Of a stretch of 64,000 bases of DNA, positions 25,655 through 38,299 are shown piece by piece. Position numbers and translations under genes: made by a program. The notes below the pieces were generated by a model that searched no databases, was not told the origin of the DNA, and saw nothing but the letters and a program-made list of their open reading frames with translations. The DNA comes from Monarcha castaneiventris obscurior. Lineage: Eukaryota; Chordata; Aves; Passeriformes; Monarchidae. The stretch lies in the NCBI GenBank assembly GCA_026261815.1, contig JAMPIT010000059.1, positions 17,284,001 through 17,348,000 on the forward strand. The letters are read 5' to 3'. Positions within the stretch are counted from its first letter, which is position 1; every line of letters begins with the position of its first letter.

Positions 25655-26500
25655 GTGGCATGGCAGGTCACTTACCATTCCCCCTTGGACTAACAGGGCT
25701 TTGTTCTGCTCCCTGTGCCTATCTTCCAGCTCAGGGGGCAGAGTACCCTGAGAACAACTGGTCTTGATATTAAAGTCTGAGAAAAAGAAGTCATTAAGTA
25801 CCTCAGTCTTTTTTTGTCACTCTGGAAGTCCAGGGTAGGAATTCTGCTGACTTCCCTCCTTACTTCCCCAGGAATCAAAAACTATCAGGACAGCGTACAA
25901 CCATCATATCAATCACCAGTCCATCTCCAGTCACAAATAGGTCTGGTAGGCACATCTTCCCTAGTTTGATAGCTCACCAGCTGTGTCAGGAATTATTTTC
26001 TACATACTCCCAGATTCCTACTCTAGGAACCTCCTACACTGCTGTGTTGTATTTCAAGCAGACATCTGGTAACTGGAAGTCCCCCATGAGAACAGGGGCT
26101 GGAGGTCATCAGACTTCTCCCAGCTGCTTATAGGATATTTCTTATGTCTTTTTATCTTGGTTGGGAGGTATATAACACACTCCCACTGGGATGTCTGCCT
26201 TGTTGGCCTTCCCCCTGATTCTTACCCCTAAACACTTGACTTTCATCATCATCATTAAGCTCTAGACGCCCAAACCTCTCCATAAAATACAGGGCTACCC
26301 CACTGCCTGTCCTTCCTTGCAGATGCCTTCTGAAGAGTTTATAGCCATCCATTGCAGCATTCCAATTGTGAGGGTCATTCTGCCATGTCTCCATGGCGAC
26401 AGCTGTGTGGTAGTTTTTTTGCTGTCCAATGTCATCCAGCTCCTCCTGTTGGCCATGTCTGTGTGCATTGATGTTCATGCCAGGGAGCTGGAGGACAGAA
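25655..26500 (-). mobile_element. CR1 LINE fragment: endonuclease fused to RT entry by internal deletion
   Basis: Minus-strand translation at 26478-26152 gives the start of the CR1 endonuclease, including MNINAHRHGQQEELDDIGQQ, then ETWQNDPHNWNAAMDGYKLF, where the catalytic Glu is kept, and RTGSGVALYF. Near 26080 the GDFN motif reads GDFQ, followed by LPDVCLKYNTA. At 25878-25810 comes GEVRREVSRIPTLDFQSDK, the endonuclease end. Immediately after, near 25805, the sequence jumps to the RT entry region, in another frame reading IKTSCSQGTLPPELEDRHRE and then QNKALLVQGG at about 25685-25770. The linker between the two domains is deleted. The fragment stops near 25655 without a CR1 3' tail, so it is truncated at both ends. 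Confidence 0.88.
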
Positions 26501-26984
26501 AATGCTCAGTATTTCTTTTCTTTGTTGTGGCAATACTATTTGTTACACTTTTCTGACTTGCCTGTAAGATTTTATGTGGTTGGCTTAACATGCAGAAGAT
26601 GTACTTTTTCAGACATTTTTATTGACAGTACTTAAAAAATTGGATGGATGTTTAAAGCAGTAGATATGGTACTTTGTTGCAATAAGTGGAAGCTAATATA
26701 GTGAAATGAACTGGGCAGTGTATAAATCTAAATTTCTAAAGAAAATATTATAATCAGGTACTTATCTCTACTATGTCAGTGTCTGACCACTGTTAAGAGT
26801 TACTGTTGATGCTCCTTAATCATATGTGAAGGGAAATTTTGAGGCAGAACCATAATCTCTGTGAAATACTGAGTGGCCTCCATTTGAAGTGCAGTGAGAG
26901 TTATTGTCAGAACTGATTGTCTGAGATTTGATCAGAGATTTCATGCAAGCTTACTACTGATTTTGTTAATAGGATAACTTAAGG
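26501..26984. other. Unique sequence, no feature seen
   Basis: Short AT-rich interval between two CR1 remnants. No exon, RNA gene or repeat was recognised. Confidence 0.45.
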
Positions 26985-27120
26985 TCTAGAAAAGTTCTAG
27001 TCATCTAGTCATCTGCCAGACAGAATTGCTCTGGATTATGTAACTTCCTGACAGAAGCTTGTCCAGCCAGGTCTCAATCTACCACTGACAGGGATCACAA
27101 AATATTCTAAACAATTTATT
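26985..27120 (-). mobile_element. Ancient CR1-like 3' remnant
   Basis: The plus strand shows weak, ordered matches to the reverse complement of an old CR1 3' region: TAGTCATCTAGTCATCTGCC near 26998, CTGACAGAAGCTTGTCCAGC near 27048 and ACCACTGACAGGGATCACAA near 27081. In better-preserved copies these read as a 'gtcatctagtccatctgcc' block, a 'cttgtccagcc' block and a 'gatggggattccac' block. No terminus is visible and divergence is high, so family and limits are approximate. Confidence 0.45.
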
Positions 27121-27448
27121 CTTGTGTTGGCTATCTTTACCTCTATGAGGAGAGATCACATTTAAATTCATTGTTTTTGGGGGGATTAGATGCACACATA
27201 GTCTGTAGGAGGCTATAACATTGGAAGTTATGCATATTTCTTTGCAGACTGTAGTTCTAGATAAGCATCCTCCAAACTGTCCAAAAAAAGGTTGCATTAT
27301 GAGTTTTAGGCTGTAGATATTCACCATCTTCTGGGTCATTTCCTGCAGTAAAACAGCATGAAAATCTCTTTGATAAGAAGGATGATTTATTTCTTATAGA
27401 ATATGATATGCGGACTTGGATATATAATTTTTGAATAATCTTGGGGAA

Positions 27449-28065
27449 TGTCCCAGTGCGAGACAAATTGGAGGAAATGTCCTCTGATGGAAAGCAGGTT
27501 TCAGCTGCCCCTCCTCCACCAGGTTTGGGAAAAAAAATATTCCTCAGAGGAAAGTGAAAAAAAGTTTTTTATTTAACAAGAAGGGGGCACGCAGGCACAA
27601 AGAAAAAAAAGATAGTGTTAAATAATAAAACCTCTTGCTGTGAAGAAAACCTGGGTAGTTTCAGAGCTCTTTGTAGGTGACGGCTGCTCTCTCCAGAGCT
27701 GGGGTGTGGCTTGGAGCCCGCCCCAAGGCCAGGCTGTGAGGCCTCCCGGTGATGTTCTGGTGTTGCTGAACAGTCCAGAAGAGAAGAAGCCAAAGTTCCA
27801 GGAAGCTCCTTGCTTCAGCTAACAAACAAGAAGCTAGCTAAAAAGTGAGAGAATGCAATTCTTTTCCCAGCTGCAGAGAGCTGAGGGCTAAGGAGAAGTG
27901 AGCAAGTTACCTGTGTTTTGAACACAGCCACCACAGGAATTCCACTGCCTTCCCCGCTCCACTCTCTCTTTCAGAGCTTTCTTAAAGACACAGAAAGGCA
28001 CAGGATTCATGTCTGGCATTGAACAGGCGTTAGGGGATACAGCATAATAAAGTCACCCCAAGACA
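27449..28065 (-). mobile_element. Solo LTR of a passerine endogenous retrovirus, 5-bp target duplication
   Basis: The LTR is 617 bp. On the minus strand it opens TGTCTTGGGGTGAC at 28065 and closes CACTGGGACA at 27449, giving the expected TG...CA ends. The flanks are identical: GGGAA at 27444-27448 and GGGAA at 28066-28070. Near the 3' end the minus strand has GTTAAATAAAAAAC (about 27570), a good poly(A) signal, followed by a T-rich stretch. No gag, pol or env flanks it, so it is a solo LTR formed by recombination between two LTRs (inference). The 5-bp duplication suits an ERVL-like or ERV1-like origin, and I would not name the family without a library. The 74-codon minus-strand and 60-codon plus-strand ORFs inside it are chance. 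Confidence 0.85.
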
Positions 28066-28070
28066 GGGAA

Positions 28071-30177
28071 AAAAGAAAGAAAATGTTGAATTCAAGGAAA
28101 AAATATAATGTTTATGACTTTGAAATAAATCCTTCTCCCAGAACGTTTTAGGATAGAAAACAGTTCAGAGACATGAAAAGTCATTGTGAATATCTAACTA
28201 TCCAAATGATAAATACAAAGATTAGTTTTTTTCCTTTAAAATGTGTTCACAATATTTTCTTTCTAAATCAAATATTTGTATGGCATCCATTCTTTTAGGT
28301 TCTGAAAAATACTTCATGCAACTGCCAAAATCCTGATAGCTCCTCTCTTGAACAGATGTAGTAATTGCTAGAAATTTCCTGAGAGAGTCAATTCTCCAGA
28401 GATTTCCTACATATTTGCCAATTAGTATGGATAGTTGGATAGGCAGCCAAATTTTCATGATGTTTATCTGAAGCATATCCGTGAGCCTGTTGTGGTTCAT
28501 CCATTGCTAATGAGAGAATTAAATTTACGCAGATGTATGTATACTGTTGAGAATATTATTGGTAAAATCTGTATCACTCAGAAATCAGGGTCCATTTTGT
28601 CATTAATTTCAATGGGACCAGAATTTAATCCATTGTACAGAAGCACTGTATAAAGTAGGTGATTCAAAATGAAGATATAGACTACTGCCTGTGCTAGAAT
28701 TCTGCAATCCTGCAGGAAAATAAAGTACATAAAAGGAACACCGCAGTGAATTTTTTTCAAATTCTCTAGTACCTTACACTTTGGGAAGTTGTATATAAAA
28801 TGTATATTTGACAATTGCAAAGAAATTCTATTCTACTTAAATGATATCAATAGCAGGTATGAATAAAACTAAGATCTGGATGCACCAAATAATAAATTAT
28901 AAATAGAGCATTTTTTTTTACTCTTTATCAGTAATTTTTTTTATCATTTGTCATAAAGCTACAAGCGACTTTTACATTTTGATCCACTTGTCCTTATTTA
29001 GCTTCCAGATGTTAATTAATGAAATCAGCTACTCTCCAGGTTTTCCTAAACATCCCAAAATTTTGTCTTGGACATTTAAGCTGTTTCACTAACTTGACCT
29101 TGGAAACTTTTTTGTCCTATTTTTGGTCATATAAATTTATATTCACTGTACTGCAGACTTATGCAGCCTATTCTCATTATACTGTTTCTTCATCTTCAAA
29201 TCTCTTCCTCCCAACCAGATTGATTTCACTAGTTCAGCTACTGCATGCCTTTGCAATGCCCTTCCACATGAGATCATGAACAGTGGATTGGCTGTATTTT
29301 CCAGTCAGAATTAAAACCCCATTTGTTCAGCTTGACTTATGCTTAGTGACAGCTCTGTGTATTTCTCACTGTGATGTGAATACATGAAGGACAAAGTTTA
29401 AAAATGCACTGAATTGTATTGCGTTGTGTGGAAAATGTAATTGGAGTAATTACCAGTGTCCAAGTTTTTATCCTTGCTTTTATTAAAATCATTATTATGC
29501 CAATGACAGACATAAATAAAATTGTTTTATTAGTGTCTGTCTTGTCTAAAATGTGAATGCCAAAAAATAAAACCAAAACAATAAAGAAGACAGCAAAACT
29601 ATAATGTAAAAACCCACAAAAGCACTTCTTAACAGGTCAGGTATAAATGTCACCCATGAAGTAAGATGAAATATATGGTGTTAATTATTCTTACTTAGAT
29701 AAGTCCAATTCATAATATAAAAAGTGGGAGATACTTGTAAAAAAGACAATCAGACAAGATAATCATTATATTGTGTCATGCTCTCTGTTGAATGCTGTGT
29801 TCAATTTACTCTATGGTCTAGAGCACTTTAAAGCATGTTACACTGCATGGGCCAACTTTGACTGAAATGTTCCATGTATATGTAGCATTATTTTCTATTT
29901 CAATGGTGTTTACAGAAACTTTAGGTGAAAAAAACCCTGTCTGAACCAGTTCCAGGCAAAGTATGGGTTTTCTTAGGCTGTGTATCACATAGTTACAATT
30001 ATTAATATTTACTGTTAGCTACTATTTTTTTTAGTATTGTTAACATTTTTTTCACAATCACATTTTACTGGTGTAGCATTATCTTGGGTTTGCTGCTTGT
30101 GTCTCTGGAGGAACTATAACATTATGGCATGCTTTTCATTGTCCATAGTCCTTGTCCAGCTATTGGGTAAATGTCTA
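28071..30177. other. AT-rich unique sequence, no gene seen
   Basis: Short ORFs only, none above 92 codons. No repeat was recognised between the two solo LTRs. Confidence 0.5.
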
Positions 30178-30183
30178 CATTTG

Positions 30184-30546
30184 TGTCGCGGTGTCGGACA
30201 CGAAAGAAACATGCACACTCAAGCAGCAGGTCAAGACCACCAAGCAGGGCAAGGGCCAGAAGGGACAAGAGAGCCTAAAAGCCCTGCCCTTCTTTATTCT
30301 CTCATTTTTATATCTTTCTTAAGACACCCATACATTGGTAGATGAGGTTAACACCTCTGCAATTCTACAGGATAGGAACATAGTCTATCATCTTTCTCTG
30401 CCTTAGGAGAAAGGAATGAAAAACAATCCAGAAGTTCAAAACAATCTAGGCCTGTTTCAAAAACAAGGACTATGTTTATAGAAAATGCATAAGAAATTCT
30501 ACTACAGAAAGTAAAAACATAGAACACTGCCAAAACCAGGGCGACA
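30184..30546 (-). mobile_element. Solo LTR with 6-bp target duplication (ERVK-like)
   Basis: The 363-bp element has perfect 6-bp terminal inverted repeats, TGTCGC at 30184-30189 and GCGACA at 30541-30546. It is flanked by an exact 6-bp duplication, CATTTG, at 30178-30183 and 30547-30552. Orientation is minus: on that strand GATATAAAAATGAG (TATA-like) precedes GAGAATAAAGAAG (poly(A) signal) near 30293-30318, followed by a GC-rich U5-like end closing CGACACCGCGACA. Six-base duplications are the rule for betaretrovirus-like ERVK elements, so I favour that class. No internal retroviral genes remain. The small ORFs at 30037-30345 and 30348-30533 cross or sit inside it and are not genes. Confidence 0.88.
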
Positions 30547-30552
30547 CATTTG

Positions 30553-33500
30553 GGCTATACTTTCAAATATAGACTCATTATTCCAGTCTGGGAATGTACT
30601 GTTCTTCTGTGGGGGTTGCAACTGTATTTCATAATTGCTCACAGATGACAAAGCTGCATCAAATGCTCCATCCACAGACAGTCTGTGTAGAGTGGTCACC
30701 TTGTTATTCATGAATGCACCTATTTCAGCACCTTCTATATATCCTGTTTGAAAAAATTATATGATGATTCAATGGTTTGTTCCAATTCAACAAAATGGTT
30801 AAATGTATTCTTTTAGACTTTTCCAAATTGAAGATAGTCTGAAATGTAAATTATTTTTTAACTGGTCTAGCTCTATGAAAGCGAAGGGAGCTAGGCTAAT
30901 TCTCACCAGTTCAGAATAAGATGAAAATATTTATGGTTTAATTCACTAAATTATCAGCATAAAAAGTTGATTTGCAAAGTGATTAAAATTAGTAATTAAG
31001 ACATTTTGAAAAGAAAGGAAGATAAATTTTTGAAAGTTTGAAATCACCATTTTGCTTTGAAACAACTCAGCAAGGACCGACTGATGCAAGAAAGCACCAA
31101 GAACAACCCTTATAATAAAAATTTATTTTCTGAGATGCAGTAAAAAAATCAATATTTAAAGGTTACTGTTTGTTAAGGTCATTGTTTAATGAACATGGCA
31201 ATAATTAGTCCCATGGGGTGTCCTTCACACTGAATGGCAGTAGCGGTAAGAGAGTCACAGCACATAACAGTAATACTATGAAAATAGTCAACTTCTTTGG
31301 AACTAGAAGTAACACTGTCAGAACTATCATTAGAACATTGTAGTCTGGGAGTGCCATATTTGGAAAAAAATGTTTCTTAGATTACTATCACAGTATAATT
31401 AATTCAGTATTCAAAACCAGTTTTAAAATAATTTTTAAATTAAGCATTGGTCTTACAGAACTGCAAGACATCGACAGTGAAGTGTCATAACAGTCAGAAT
31501 TTACTTTCTCAGGCTCCCAGTATTCTAAAAATTGCAGCTATTTAAATTGTAAAATACCTGTAACATTTTTCTACTAATGCTTTTTTCAATGAGGAGACAG
31601 ACTCATGAAAACAAACTAAAACCAAGTTTTCCATTTCATTTGATAAGAAATGTACAAAAAAACCCCAACACAGTTCTCAGAAATAATGAACAATATAGAG
31701 CAATATTCTAAATATCATTTAAGTATACTAGAAGAAAATAAAAAGGTAAATTCTTTATAAACATTCCAAAGAATGATTTGAATATTGAGATTCATGAGAT
31801 ATAATCCCTTGAGCCTCTGGGAATTTCATAGTCTCACAGGTATCTGAATCACATTTTAAAACTTCCCTTAACCTTAGATCAGTGAGTGAAAGTTGATCTA
31901 ATTCCTAAATCATTTCAATGTGTTTGAAAATATGACTTCTGGCTAAAGAAATTACTGGAGTTATTTCATTACAAACATTTCTTCTTTGACTGCTTCTTTT
32001 TTATAATGTAGTAACAAAAGAGCAGAGAGAAGATGTAGGTCTCCAAGTTAATTTCAAAGTTAAAAGGTAGATTTTCTGTTCCTTATCAGTTGGACATAAA
32101 AATTTCTGCTGATCTTTGACAATGTGAATCTTTGAAGTATATTGGCTATTATTTTCTTCATTCACAGTAAAAACAGAAAAGTACATTAACTGGTGCTTTC
32201 ATTTTCCGTATGTGATTCCGAGTGCAGAACTCAGTCTTATAAAGATCTGTAGTTGCTGATAAGAATTAACAGCGTGAAAGATATGCTTGGCCTGTAGTTA
32301 TGCAGCCTTTTATATTTCATGTAAGACACAGACAGGAATATGCCGCGTTCAGTCAAGTATTTGATCACTAGGCTGAAAAGCTGCTACATTAGTATGGAAG
32401 GTAAATGATAAGATTCAGACCTTTGCAGTGAACAGAGGAAAAGGATGAATCAAAACAAACAGCAGGCTGCACATCTCTTCTAACCAAAGGAAAAAAACCT
32501 CATCTATGTTAATCCAAATACAATGTAGACTGATAAACATATAATCTCAGTAGACAGGATATAACCTTTCTTTTAGAGCTAAGGAAGCAGAGGAGGGAAG
32601 AAAAGAACAATAGCATAGATTATGCAGTGTTTATAATCTTTAGATATACATAGCTGAAGTTAAGAAAAGGAAAAGTGCTTAAAAGCTATTCCTTCTTTTG
32701 TGGCAGACATTTCCTTTGCTGATTTCAGACAAGGGAACCTTGTAATATCTGAAACTCCAAATCCTACTCCAGAAATTGAATTCACCAGAGTGTAGACGAT
32801 TAAGTAGGACTGAAGTGTGATCACCAGAAAGAAGCTCTGAAGGAAGACTTAGGAAAAAGAAAAAAAGACAAAATCAATAGGCTAATGTTTAAAACATAAT
32901 TAGTTGATTCCTCTCTCCTTTTTCCAGAAAATAAAAACCACCTCTTCTCTGTCCAAACATTGCAAAACTTTTCGTTAATGTCTCAATTCCATGACTGTTA
33001 GAACTGATTTTCTTTCCCACTGATCTGCATGGATACCAAATTCAAATGATATTTAATCACAGAGCAAACTCCTCATAGGCCAGCACACATGGCCAGGTAT
33101 AGTCCAGCTCCCAGCTCTTTACCAGGCAGTGCTTCACACACTGTGCTGGACTAAACACACACTCACTGCTATGGTGAAAGCCTTAATTTCGTATAATTTC
33201 CTGCTCTCTGAAAGCCCAGGCTGTGCCATCAGAAAGTAAACACTGTAATTCCTGCAGCTGAACAATTGAGACAACAGAAAGAGGAGGCTCATATATATGT
33301 ATAGCTGTGTTGACTAGTTATAGAAGAGAAGAAGCTGATGCCACAAAGAAAAGCTGCATTCTTTCTCTGATGATTCTCTTCTGGTGGCGCCAATCTGATC
33401 CAAAATTTTGGGCTGTTTGGAAAAGGACAATATAGGAAGGCAATGTACTTAAGTCTGGACTGATACTGGCAGAGGCATAGTTCTCTTGCTTGAGAAGAAC

Positions 33501-34570
33501 ATCAAGCAAAAGACCAGGAAAGATAGAAATATAAGATATATTTGGAAGTACTATATTCTTCTGTGTTTATGTTAATATCTTGCATTTTTCTTAAGATTTT
33601 ATTTCCCTATATCCATATACCTGAAAATAATTGAAAAAAACAGATTTTAAGGAGGTTCAGTATTCACCTTTAAAAACTTGTCTCCTCTAAGGCCTCTTTT
33701 TCCTTTCCTTTAAATGAGCAAATCAGAAAGAGAGACACCACAAATCATTGCCTTAAGTTTTGGGCGAGGTGAAAGCTTTGTGGTGGGGTATGGCTGGAAG
33801 AATTAATTTCTGTATTATTATATAGTAAGTCATGTCTATATGAGAAAATGAAGCACAGATAGGGTAAGTATCTAACCAAAATAAGGAACCTTTTGATTAA
33901 CAGATTGCTAGTGCTTTCCTCACTCCTTCAACTCAAAATATTATATCATGTTTCTCTTATGGATAAGGCAAACACAATGAAATCATTATGTATTGCAAGA
34001 GTAGGAGCTAGGAGTTCATAATTGTTTATGACTGCTACAACTGGAAAAAAATCCCCATTATACTTCTGATTCATTTTCATGATCCATTGACCAGCTGGTA
34101 TGAGAAGCACCATTAATGAAGCATGAGATTTCATGTAGTTTGGCCACCCAGCAGGAGATATGCTTCACCTTATGCTGATTCTCTCTTTACTGAGCTCCCA
34201 CAGCCAGGAAAAGTCAATGTGTTAAGGACACATTAAAAAAAAAGAAAAAGTATATATAATTCAGTCTTCTTTGGATATCACTGACAACTATCACACTGCT
34301 TCTTAGAGTGACAGCTTTCAACAGAGCATTACCCTGTGAAATAGAGTACAGAGCTACACACTGTGAAAGGAAAAGTGTAAAATCAAAGGAGTTTTGTAAC
34401 AGCAACTATTCAGTGAGATTTTAGGTATTTTTAACAAAAGAAATCCAGGACTTTTTCTTTCTTATAAGAAGTCTGTACTGGAAGCAAATTATATTTTATA
34501 TATATTAACTCTCAGTAACAACATTAAAAACACGTGGAAGCATTTTTAAAAAGAAGACTCTCACATTTCC
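30553..34570. other. AT-rich unique sequence, no gene seen
   Basis: No ORF above 70 codons, no transposon signature and no RNA gene were recognised over these 4 kb. Simple A- and T-runs are scattered through it. Confidence 0.5.
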
Positions 34571-35104
34571 ATGAACATGAATGTATGGACATATGTGCTG
34601 GAGTTTTTTAGGCATGCCATTGTACATATTACCCCTATTTTCTTCCTAAACCAATCTCATTATAGAAAAAAAACCTCTTTGATGCCTCTGCACAACAGGT
34701 ATGAAATAATGACCAAAAGCCTAAATCTAGTTCAGCCCCCAAGACCCTTTGTTAAGGATTTCACTACTGCCCTCTGCATATCCTGGTCACTTAAGATGAA
34801 GGATGGACTGAAGAATTTTTTTGAACTGTATATGAAAATTAACAAATGGTTACAAAGTACATACTTATTTAATTTTGTTATGCATTTCCATTTTAACACC
34901 CCAAACTTGAATTTTCAAAATGCTGCTGAATTAAATACTACTGAAACTGTAGTAGAAAAATTGGCAAAGGATATCACTGAGGTGGGATTGGGCATCTGGG
35001 GGATGTGTGGCAACAATTACACTTCCCCAGGTTTACATGTCAGGTTTCAAAGCTGGGAAGGCATCATTTATTACTCTGCTCATTGTAATGGGAAGAGAGG
35101 ATGA
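34571..35104 (+). other. 177-codon ORF, unrecognised, probably non-coding
   Basis: This is the longest ATG-initiated frame on the plus strand, and it lies in AT-rich DNA where stops are frequent. The translation begins MNMNVWTYVLEFF and ends GIIYYSAHCNGKRG. I see no signal peptide, clear membrane helix, cysteine pattern or motif of a known family, and no match to CR1 or retroviral proteins. The start ATG is followed five bases later by another ATG in the same frame (Met-Asn-Met). No TATA box or splice context stands out, and no neighbouring exon is visible. It may be a chance frame, a decayed retrocopy or part of an unknown transcript. Confidence 0.2.
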
Positions 35105-35830
35105 TCAGTACTTTGCAGGACAGTGTTTTAGTGGTTCAAAGAGCAATAGAAATGTATAATTTCATTACAGTAAGAAATTCTAAATATACCCTAGTTTATG
35201 ACAGACATTACTGTAAATAACTCATGTTATTACAGAGATTAACGTTTGGGTCAAAAAGAATCCAAAGAGTAAGCAGCAAGAAACTTTATAAAGTGGTGTT
35301 AATAAATAATATGGAAAGATATACACAGCCTAGTAAAAAGTAAACACATTCTTTATGTTACTCTATGGATATCTGTTATTCTCTGACCTCCATTTGCTCA
35401 CTTTATACCAAAAATTGTACCAAATCTATTCCTATCACTGCTGCAGATAATTTATATAGGGTCAGATGGTCTAAGGGGGAAAAAAGACTAAAATTCAAAA
35501 CAACTCCCATTGTTCTTTGGTATGACAAACCCATACATAATGTCTCCTCCTCTTTTAGCTCTGCTGTGGGATATAGAAGAAACTTAAGGCAAAAGAAAAA
35601 AGATGGAAAAAAATTAACATCCCAAATGCTGGCTTGGCAGAACAGAGAGAGAAATTTGTAACAAAACCAGACTGGCCTCAAGAAACAACAACAAAGTTTA
35701 ATTTTCTGAGTAACTGAAAACAGAGAAATTTTAATTGTTGTATGTGCCTTTTAAAGATTGAAATGTGGGGACTAAATATTATTATACACCACAGCTGGGT
35801 CATTAGGAAGTTATGAAGTCATATTAACTA
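35105..35830. other. AT-rich unique sequence, no gene seen
   Basis: Two overlapping ORFs of 98 codons (plus, 35365-35661) and 92 codons (minus, 35403-35681) lie opposite each other. Neither resembles a known protein. Confidence 0.45.
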
Positions 35831-35884
35831 ACTAAAATCACAAAAGTACATTACAAAACTAAAATCACAAAAGTACATTACAAA
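35831..35884. repeat. Perfect 27-bp tandem duplication
   Basis: A 27-bp unit beginning ACTAAAATCACAAAAG and ending ATTACAAA occurs twice head to tail (35831-35857 and 35858-35884) with no mismatch. It looks like a recent slippage or replication duplication. No function is implied. Confidence 0.95.
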
Positions 35885-38299
35885 ACCACAGGAAGCAGTG
35901 ATGGTAATTTATGTCATAATCTCAGCTAAAGATTTCTGAGCAGCTATTACCTACAGTACTTCCACCCTGATGCAGTTTTTCATTTTTTCCAGTCCCCTTC
36001 CTTCCTAGAAAGGCAAATTGTGCCAGAAGACTTTTCCAAGTTAATTACCTGCTGAGTGAAGCACAGTCACAGGCTGACTACAGCTTGTCTGTCTATTTGT
36101 GGGTGTCACTCACCACTCCAACATGTTGAACAAAGTATTGAGCCTCAAGGTATAAAATGAAAAGCAATAACTTCCATTTTACACACTGAAATACCAGCAG
36201 AAACAAAATGTATCTTGGAATCTACACATAAAATTGGAATTTGCCAATGTTAACCTACCTGAACACTCTCCTAAAAAGATTTGCAAGACTTTAAATGACC
36301 ACAAGTAACCAGTGCCTCAGTTTTCTTATCACTGAAACAGGCAATTTCTTGTCTACTCTATATTAGAGTTAATACATGAACTGGTGGATAGTGAGTGTTA
36401 GTTTTATTTCAAAATTTTTTGGTGAGTCAAAGAAGGTTTGTCACAGCTGTTGAGATTAAAAAACATCTGCCAGAAATTGTATTTTAAATAAATTTAAACA
36501 GTTCTATAATGTGAAGACATGAAGAGTGTATTATAAAGAAATTCTCTTGGAATTCTGACATTTACTGGAATAAAATAAAAGCCCCCGCAAAAGTAAGGCA
36601 ATTATTAATATGAGATTAAGTAATTATGAGATGCCACTTGCTTGAGTTGAGTTATTAATTGGGCGATAAGACAGAAATTATACAGATTTATACATATAAA
36701 AAGTAATTAATTTTCCAACAGAAAGTTAAAAAAATATGAACATGGCATTAATGAATTCATAGGCTTTCTTTGGGAGAACAATGAATGAAACTACCTTCTA
36801 CTGTGCTGAAGAGAATAAATAGCTTTACAAGTGTGTAAAAAGATAAAAATAAACTGGACACCTGTAAAACCCTCTTAGTTTAAATATCTAGTCCTTAAAA
36901 ATCCACTTCAGTACTATTTTCAGAACACCTGGCATAAAGCCAGGCATATCAAGTTTAGTGCCGTACTGAAGATTATCAAAATTCAGAACTCAATTAATGT
37001 TGAGATCTTTTAAATATAAGTTTCATTACAGTGCTACTTGGATAACAAAGACAGGTGTAACAGTTCTGCAAGGTGATGAAATGAGCCTTGGAAGAGAATT
37101 GTGAATCTGCAAACATAATAAAAAAAAAGGGCTCTGTGGGTTATGAAATACCCCAGGCAACTCCCTGGAGCCTTGAAGTAATCAGGAGAATATTTTGGTC
37201 TGTCCTTTTAATTTCAAAGGTTTTTGTTCTGCAGAGAGAACAGAGTTTCACAAATGACATTTTTTAATGAAACACTCTTTATCTTAAAAAAATTATCAAC
37301 CAGTTAATATCTTCATACAAGCCTATCTCAAAAGACATCTCTGAATCAAGAAAGGAGGAATGAAGGTTGCCCAGTCTGTTACTTATCCAGACACAAGTGA
37401 AATAATAATGAGACAAACAGTGGAAAGTGTTCTCATTCTTTTTTCTGTAAACACAGGCCACAAAGAAAAGGAATTTTAGTCTGCAGGAAGGAACAAATGA
37501 TTGGGGTGGAAAAGGGAGAAAGAATGGATGCACACTGCTGTCGATAAGCAACAGGCAACTGCTCCTAATAAGGATATCTAGCCTGCCTGACCTTACCATG
37601 GAAACAAAAAAAGGAGAAAGAAATTAGCAGGAGATAAAAGTAGCCAATTATCCTTCTGCAAGAACTTATGCTCGTACAACCGTGACAGACCCTGGAGAAA
37701 TCCAAATTATTGAGACTGCCTTTTCTCCCATGTGTTCATGTAGTGACAGAACATATTCCACAGCAGCAGTGGGTGCTGTTTAGAAGTTAGCCAATAGGAA
37801 ATAACAGTTTTATTGTCTATTTTTATAAAATATTCACAGACATTGAGCTGTAGAACATGGAAAGATGTTATGAAAATACCCAAGTTCCAAATACCTCTAT
37901 AAATTGGCACGCATAAATGAATGATGCATTCCTTTTCAGCGAAACTGCTTTGGCTGTTTATAACAAACACATCTGAACACAACTCTTTTTTAATGAGGTG
38001 ACAAAAGGACACTTAACTCTACTTGTATTGCAAAAGCTGATCAAAATCTTGGGCTTCTGGTACACTATAAATGCCATTTTTATTGATATTTTTCTGATTT
38101 GTGGTGAAAGAAAGGATCCTAGAGCTCTCTTCATTGATGACCACAAGCATTTTTTTCCATGCCAAGAAAAAATGTTTATTCATTAAACTTTAGGTAAAGA
38201 ACTGTAGATCTTCATTGCTAATATGCCAGAAAATCTTTAAGATTCTTCCAATGTTTCTTTGGAAAAAAGTAATCAGATACAAAAATTCTCAAATAGAAG
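35885..38299. other. AT-rich unique sequence, no gene seen
   Basis: ORFs here are at most 106 codons (minus, 37279-37599) and unrecognised. No repeat was named. Confidence 0.5.
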
